Assembly: GCF_015206815.1 (NCBI RefSeq)
Contig: NZ_JADEXZ010000045.1
Coordinates: 1-50,182 of the forward strand
Source of the DNA: Fortiea sp. LEGE XX443
GTDB lineage: Bacteria; Cyanobacteriota; Cyanobacteriia; Cyanobacteriales; Nostocaceae
DNA: 50,182 nucleotides
Reading direction: 5' to 3'
Shown: positions 45,814 to 50,182 of the stretch, one piece after another
Position numbering within the stretch: position 1 is the first letter of the stretch
How the letters are laid out: every line of letters starts with the position of its first letter
Notes under the pieces: model-generated
Seen by the model: the letters and a program-made list of their open reading frames with translations, nothing else
Database searches by the model: none
Told to the model about the DNA's origin: nothing
Made by a program: the position numbers and the translations under genes

Positions 45814-46566
45814 ATGTTGCAAGAATCTCTCTCAGCAAATTCCTACAATCCAGGCACTAATTTAGAGCCTGTAATTGCAGTTCGTAACTTGAATCATTAC
45901 TTTGGTGAAGGTGGACTAAAAAAACAAGTTTTATTTGACATTAATTTAGAGATTAATGCGGGTGAAATTGTGATTATGACCGGCCCCTCAGGTTCTGGTA
46001 AAACCACCTTATTGACATTACTGGGTGGACTACGTTCTGCCCAAGAAGGTAGTTTGAAAATTTTAGAACAAGAAATTTGTGGAGCTAATAAACGAAAATT
46101 GACAGTGTTACGTCGTCAGATTGGCTATATTTTTCAGGCGCATAATTTGATGACATTTCTGACAGCGAAAGACAATGTCCGCATGTCTCTAGAATTGCAT
46201 GATGAACACCTCAATCAAGATATTGATGCCACAGCGATCGCCATGCTAGAAACAGTTGGCTTGGCAGATCGTGTAAACTATTACCCAGAGAAACTTTCTG
46301 GCGGACAAAAACAACGAGTTGCGATCGCTCGTGCTTTAGTCAGTCATCCTAAAATAGTCTTAGCCGACGAACCAACCGCCGCACTCGATAAAAAATCTGG
46401 GCGCGATGTCGTGGAATTAATGCAGAAACTCGCCAAAGAACAAGGTTGTACAATTTTGCTAGTTACCCACGATAACCGCATCCTTGATATAGCCGATCGC
46501 ATCATTTATATGGAAGATGGATTGCTGAAAAGTGATGGCGTAGATATAGCTACAACGATGCACTGA
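45814..46566 (+). CDS. devA: DevA-type ABC transporter ATPase
   Basis: This 250-residue ATPase has Walker A GPSGSGKTT (57-65), the ABC signature LSGGQKQRVAIARAL (from about 161), Walker B IVLADEPTAALD and the H-loop LVTHDNRI. It is of the LolD/MacB subclass and powers DevC. I start at ATG 45814, which follows the devC stop by 10 bases; the frame extends upstream into devC but that is not conserved. It is the last gene of the operon. Confidence 0.93.
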   Translation: MLQESLSANSYNPGTNLEPVIAVRNLNHYFGEGGLKKQVLFDINLEINAGEIVIMTGPSGSGKTTLLTLLGGLRSAQEGSLKILEQEICGANKRKLTVLRRQIGYIFQAHNLMTFLTAKDNVRMSLELHDEHLNQDIDATAIAMLETVGLADRVNYYPEKLSGGQKQRVAIARALVSHPKIVLADEPTAALDKKSGRDVVELMQKLAKEQGCTILLVTHDNRILDIADRIIYMEDGLLKSDGVDIATTMH

Positions 46567-46634
46567 GTAGAAGCAGGCGGCAGAGAGAAGAAATAACAAC
46601 TAATGATAAATGACCAATGGCTATTGATTAAATA

Positions 46635-46713
46635 ATGAAAGCTAAAAAATAAAATTTCATACTTTAGACTACCCTGCGGGTTTTGCTTTAGCAGTACACA
46701 CTTCATACTTCAG
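46635..46713. repeat. GAAGT/ACTTC repeat with nested element at the rsmH 3' end
   Basis: The left arm AAAATTTCATACTTTAGAC and right arm CACACTTCATACTTCA belong to the family seen after gcvT. A second element starting TACCCTGCGGG is inserted between them, at the same place as in the copy at 10081-10145. The TGA stop of rsmH (minus strand, 46712-46710) is the TGA of the repeat arm. Confidence 0.65.
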
Positions 46714-47606
46714 TTAACTCTTTCTGCTATTCTTAGTTTTGCAGAACGCGATCGCGGGTTATTGGCAATTTCCGATTCTTGTGCGGTGATTGGCTTTTTG
46801 GTAATCACTCGCAACAGTGGAGAATTGCGTAAACTATGCTTAACTAAGCGGTCTTCTAAACTATGAAAACTGATAACAGCGATTCTCCCACCAGGAACCA
46901 GCGCCTTTGGTGCTTTTTCTAAAAAAGTTTCTAGAGACTTTAACTCATCATTGACCACAATTCGCAAAGCTTGAAAAGCGCGGGTTGCGGGGTGAATTCT
47001 ACCATAACGGTATTTGGGTGGAACAGCAGATGCGATCGCTGCTGCTAGTTCTGTCGTCGTGGATAACGGCCGACGTTCTACAATGCGTCTAGCAATGCGT
47101 CTAGATAGTCGTTCTTCACCGTATTTAAAGAAAATGTCTGCGAGTTCCCCCTCATCCCACTCATTAATCACATCAGCAGCAGTAAGTGAACCCTGCTTAT
47201 CCATCCGCATATCTAAACTTGCAGTGTGACGAAAGCTAAAACCTCGTTCCGGCGTATCTAACTGATAAGAACTCACCCCTAAATCGGCGAGAATACCGTT
47301 AAAAGTCGCTGCGGGAAACTCATAAACAGCAAAATTACTGCAAATAAATTTTACACGTTCTCCAAACTCAGCTAATTCTTTCTTCGCTGCGGCTAAAGCA
47401 TCCTCATCTTGATCAATTGCTGTGACTCGTGTATGTGGCAAAGTTTCTAAAATCAAGCGACTGTGACCGCCACCGCCTACAGTTGTATCGAGATAATGAC
47501 CTCCTGCACACACCGCTAAACCTGCAATTACTTCTTGAGGTAACACAGGTAAATGAGCAAATATTTGTTCGTCAATAGCCAGCGATGAAGAAGAATCCGA
47601 ATTCAT
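46710..47606 (-). CDS. rsmH: 16S rRNA (cytosine1402-N4)-methyltransferase
   Basis: This 298-residue enzyme (formerly MraW) methylates N4 of C1402 in the 30S decoding site using SAM. Family features are [13 protein letters not shown], the SAM loop [12 protein letters not shown] (38-49), [32 protein letters not shown], and the C-terminal [13 protein letters not shown]. Length is normal. It converges on the dev operon and lacks the mraZ/fts neighbours of the classical division cluster, as in cyanobacteria generally. The stop codon lies inside a repeat element. Confidence 0.95.
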   Translation of the reverse strand: MNSDSSSSLAIDEQIFAHLPVLPQEVIAGLAVCAGGHYLDTTVGGGGHSRLILETLPHTRVTAIDQDEDALAAAKKELAEFGERVKFICSNFAVYEFPAATFNGILADLGVSSYQLDTPERGFSFRHTASLDMRMDKQGSLTAADVINEWDEGELADIFFKYGEERLSRRIARRIVERRPLSTTTELAAAIASAVPPKYRYGRIHPATRAFQALRIVVNDELKSLETFLEKAPKALVPGGRIAVISFHSLEDRLVKHSLRNSPLLRVITKKPITAQESEIANNPRSRSAKLRIAERVN

Positions 47607-48327
47607 TAGACTTGGGAAAAACCTGTAGTAGTTCTAAATAATTTGTGAAACCTTTCTCTTCTTTTTTTAGCGCCGTTAAGCGTTCTCGTAAGAGTAGCCA
47701 CTTTGTGTCTAATGCGGTTCGTTAAAAAATATCTTCACAAACCAAATAGAATTTCCCTACAATACTACCACACAGATTTATTCACCTCATACCAATTCTC
47801 TAAAATCCGGCAACATATTCAAACCTCGAAACCCATACTGTATCTGACTTTCTTAATGACGAATTACGTTAGCGAGTCTTGCCTACGGCACCCCAAGGGT
47901 GAACGAGCGTCATTACGAATTACGAATTGGTATCACATATCCCAAAGGGCGATCGCTAACCTCAGCCTAAGTAGAACAAAACTACAAGAACTACTCTAAT
48001 TGTACTTAAACTGGATAAAAGTTAGCGATCGCTCTCCTGAAGCAAAATTTTTCGATTCACTAACAGAGAGTTGAAAAAATTCCGATGCCTCAATTTCCGG
48101 CATCTCAAGCTCCATATAATAGTTGAAGAAGTGAAACAAAAAGAAACATCATAAAATCTCTCTGCTGCCACCTCTTCTCCAATAGACTCCTGTATTGGCA
48201 ATAAGTACAGGGTTTACCCTCAAGATATTGCCCCTACAAACTTTATTTTGGCAGACACGATTTTATCGGTCTGGTTGGCATCTACGCGGTTCCATTCAAA
48301 TTTTGATCATGGGAGAACACGGAATTT
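47607..48327. other. Spacer between rsmH and ndhH
   Basis: The 720-base gap contains a MITE-like element (47789-47933), two HIP1 sites (about 47951 and 48026) and a small hairpin (GATGCC at 48084-48089 with GGCATC at 48099-48104). No gene is supported; an open frame across the MITE reads like translated repeat. The promoters of both divergent genes must lie here. Confidence 0.5.
47789..47933. mobile_element. MITE-like element with ATACCAATTC ends
   Basis: ATACCAATTC at 47789-47798 and GAATTGGTAT at 47924-47933 are perfect 10-bp terminal inverted repeats. Inside, GACGAATTACG and CATTACGAATTACG repeats flank a nested GCCTACGGCACCCC element. Non-coding. Confidence 0.55.
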
Positions 48328-49512
48328 ATGGCAAGACTAGAAACCCGCACTGAACCGATGGTGCTGAATATGGGGCCGCACCACCCCTCAATGCACGGGG
48401 TTCTGCGGCTAATTGTCACTTTGGATGGCGAAGATGTCATTGATTGTGAACCGGTGATTGGCTACCTACACCGAGGAATGGAAAAAATTGCTGAGAACCG
48501 CACCACCATCATGTATGTCCCATACGTTAGTCGATGGGACTACGCAGCGGGAATGTTCAACGAAGCTGTCACTGTTAACGCCCCAGAAAAATTAGCTGGT
48601 GTTGCTGTTCCTAAACGCGCCAGCTACATCCGCGTCATCATGCTGGAACTAAATCGCATCGCCAACCACTTGCTGTGGTTTGGCCCGTTCCTCGCTGACG
48701 TGGGCGCACAAACTCCCTTCTTTTACCAGTTCCGAGAACGGGAGATGATTTACGATTTGTGGGAAGCGGCTACAGGCTATCGGATGGTGAACAACAACTA
48801 CTTCCGCGTTGGTGGTGTGGCTGCTGATTTGCCCTATGGTTGGGTAGATAAATGTCTAGAATTTTGCGACTACTTCCTACCTGTAGTTGACGAATATGAA
48901 AAATTAGTTACCAATAACCCCATCTTCCGCCGCCGGATTGAGGGTATTGGGACAATTACCCGCGAAGAAGCAATTAACTGGGGGCTTTCTGGCCCAATGT
49001 TACGCGCTTCTGGCGTGAAATGGGATTTACGCAAAGTTGACCATTACGAGTGCTACGACGATTTTGACTGGGACGTTCAATGGGAAACAGTTGGCGATTG
49101 TTTAGCCCGTTACATGGTGCGGATGCGGGAAATGCGCGAATCCGTGAAGATTATCAAGCAAGCCATCAAAGGACTACCCGGCGGCCCCTACGAAAATCTG
49201 GAAGCTAAACGCCTAGCCGCGGGCAAAAAATCCGAATGGGATGCTTTTGATTACCAGTACATTGGTAAGAAGGTTTCCCCCACTTTCAAAATGCCCAAAG
49301 GCGAAGTTTATGCCCGTGTTGAAAGCGGTAAAGGTGAATTAGGCATTTATCTAATTGGTGATGATAATGTCTTCCCCTGGCGCTGGAAAATTCGCGCAGC
49401 AGATTTCAACAACCTGCAAATTCTGCCTCATTTATTGCGGGGTATGAAAGTTGCAGATGTTGTGGTGATTCTCGGTAGTATTGACGTAATCATGGGTTCT
49501 GTAGACAGATAA
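48328..49512 (+). CDS. ndhH: NAD(P)H-quinone oxidoreductase subunit H (NDH-1)
   Basis: This 394-residue subunit of the thylakoid NDH-1 complex is the counterpart of the 49-kDa/NuoD subunit at the quinone site. The complex accepts electrons from ferredoxin for cyclic flow and respiration and supports CO2 uptake. Signatures include [44 protein letters not shown], and the C-terminal [12 protein letters not shown]; the [NiFe] cysteines of hydrogenases are absent, as expected. GGAG lies upstream of the ATG. As usual in cyanobacteria it is a single gene away from other ndh genes. Confidence 0.97.
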   Translation: MARLETRTEPMVLNMGPHHPSMHGVLRLIVTLDGEDVIDCEPVIGYLHRGMEKIAENRTTIMYVPYVSRWDYAAGMFNEAVTVNAPEKLAGVAVPKRASYIRVIMLELNRIANHLLWFGPFLADVGAQTPFFYQFREREMIYDLWEAATGYRMVNNNYFRVGGVAADLPYGWVDKCLEFCDYFLPVVDEYEKLVTNNPIFRRRIEGIGTITREEAINWGLSGPMLRASGVKWDLRKVDHYECYDDFDWDVQWETVGDCLARYMVRMREMRESVKIIKQAIKGLPGGPYENLEAKRLAAGKKSEWDAFDYQYIGKKVSPTFKMPKGEVYARVESGKGELGIYLIGDDNVFPWRWKIRAADFNNLQILPHLLRGMKVADVVVILGSIDVIMGSVDR

Positions 49513-49519
49513 CTTTTAA

Positions 49520-49540
49520 TGGGTGGGCAATGCCCACCCA
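49520..49540 (+). terminator. ndhH terminator palindrome (GTGGGCA type)
   Basis: TGGGTGGGCA at 49520-49529 mirrors TGCCCACCCA at 49531-49540, eight bases after the ndhH stop, followed by TTTATTATT. The core matches the palindrome after aroF (4553-4582). Confidence 0.65.
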
Positions 49541-49604
49541 TTTATTATTCATAATTAGGTGGGGAAAATAACAAAATTAAATATAATCCATTAAAAATTA
49601 TAAA

Positions 49605-49694
49605 ATTGCCTCATTTTGTGATCAGGGGCGATGCACATTATCCCGCTTTTGTCACTTTCCGGGAGGGCAATTGCTAGAAGTCTTATGAGGCAAT
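49605..49694. repeat. Short element with ATTGCCTCAT inverted ends
   Basis: ATTGCCTCAT at 49605-49614 and ATGAGGCAAT at 49685-49694 are perfect inverted repeats 70 bases apart. The 90-base unit is non-coding and may be a MITE remnant. Confidence 0.4.
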
Positions 49695-49755
49695 CAATAC
49701 AAGCTATCCTATTAGAAAAAAATGGGTCTTGTATTTGTGATTAGAAAATAATCGT

Positions 49756-49788
49756 GCGATTGCCTACGGCACTGGCGAAGCCAATCGC
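49756..49788. repeat. Palindromic repeat GCGATTG...CAATCGC
   Basis: GCGATTG at 49756-49762 and CAATCGC at 49782-49788 enclose CCTACGGCACTGGCGAAGC. The inner part resembles the CCTACGGCACC element at 47882, so this is a dispersed repeat. Confidence 0.5.
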
Positions 49789-49841
49789 TTGCTATGCAAA
49801 AGCTCTAGAATTCAGCAATAGCAAATGTTTTCGGAGAGTGA

Positions 49842-50027
49842 CAGAACAGGGTTAAGTCCAGTAAAAAATATATCGGCATTATTGATGTGGATGGTAAAGA
49901 AGCTAAAAAATCCATTTCGAGTCTAGATGAAATTTATGGATTAGTAGAAATTCTAAAGGATAGAGCTAAATATTTAACTCAAAATAGTTTAAAGCAGTCA
50001 AAATCAGTGGATGTATATGAGTCATAG
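49842..50027 (+). pseudogene. Fragment of an unrecognised gene
   Basis: After a stop at 49839-49841 a frame of about 60 codons runs to TAG 50025-50027 and reads KKYIGIIDVDGKEAKKSISS and so on, with normal protein-like composition (acidic and lysine-rich helix at the end). There is no ATG; a GTG at GIIDV would give a very short product. I do not recognise the family. It is most likely the 3' end of a lost gene, and a strong terminator follows about 85 bases later. Confidence 0.35.
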
Positions 50028-50111
50028 TTACTAGACCTCTTGCAAAAGCCATTATGGGACTTCCAGAGAATAAAATATACAACTTATGAAAATGATAATC
50101 ATTCTGGTGGG

Positions 50112-50155
50112 GGGAAGGGAAAGGTTGCTAACGGCAACCTTTCCCTTCCCTTTTT
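50112..50155 (+). terminator. Strong rho-independent terminator
   Basis: GGGAAGGGAAAGGTTGC at 50112-50128 and GCAACCTTTCCCTTCCC at 50134-50150 form a perfect 17-bp stem with a 5-base loop, followed by five T. It faces rightward after the gene fragment; it may also serve a gene beyond the right edge. Confidence 0.7.
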
Positions 50156-50182
50156 GTAGTAAATTCAATGATGATTCGATTT

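Noticed and set aside
46506-46706. 66-codon frame after devA
   Set aside because: It overlaps the end of devA and a repeat element; no protein-like pattern.
47703-47999. 98-codon frame between rsmH and ndhH
   Set aside because: It runs through a MITE-like element and palindromic repeats, so the reading is translated repeat.

Overview
The window looks like chromosomal DNA of a filamentous, probably heterocyst-forming cyanobacterium of the Nostoc/Anabaena group. The octamer GCGATCGC (HIP1) recurs throughout. The gene content is cyanobacterial: ndhH, a PAM68-like photosystem assembly protein, a lumenal pentapeptide protein, a very short cyanobacterial Hfq beside dapF, DevBCA, menD for phylloquinone, and an H-NOX/HNOBA kinase pair. 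Heptanucleotide tandem repeats (STRR-like) and MITE-like palindromes fill many spacers.

Layout. 1-1.45 kb is a decayed accessory edge: the 3' end of an IS5-type transposase has cut a PIN toxin gene and left its antitoxin. A broken P-loop kinase gene and two small coiled-coil genes follow. 1.7-12.9 kb is mostly housekeeping: a gamma-glutamylcyclotransferase, rpsO-PAM68, DAHP synthase, a pentapeptide protein, the glycine cleavage genes gcvT-gcvH-gcvP, an AEC permease, an M23 peptidase and a ComFB protein. 12.9-22.7 kb holds an L,D-transpeptidase, a 1-kb spacer, an ECF sigma factor with its membrane anti-sigma factor, a second cyclotransferase, folB, menD, a Kef-type antiporter, hfq and dapF.

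22.8-28.1 kb is the most unusual stretch. A putative Fe(II)/2-oxoglutarate oxygenase diverges, across an AT-rich spacer, from a methyltransferase and a haem-oxygenase-like diiron oxidase. A nitric-oxide-type H-NOX sensor and its HNOBA histidine kinase follow. I saw no HIP1 site between about 23.76 and 29.01 kb, the longest such gap I found. The three enzymes could be a small biosynthetic unit and the H-NOX pair a neighbouring gas sensor; the link between them is inference.

28.7-36.8 kb carries a persulfide dioxygenase-like metallo-hydrolase, a TetR regulator, two small cyanobacterial proteins enclosed by an inverted repeat, a very large hybrid histidine kinase broken by a one-base frameshift, a MITE-like element and an M15 carboxypeptidase. 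37.0-41.6 kb has mnmG, a GspC/PilP-like envelope protein and a PEP-CTERM protein. 41.9-46.6 kb has an aldo/keto reductase relic and a TetR-DevB-DUF2834-DevC-DevA export operon. rsmH, ndhH and repeat-rich DNA close the window. I found no tRNA, rRNA, CRISPR array or riboswitch that I could support.
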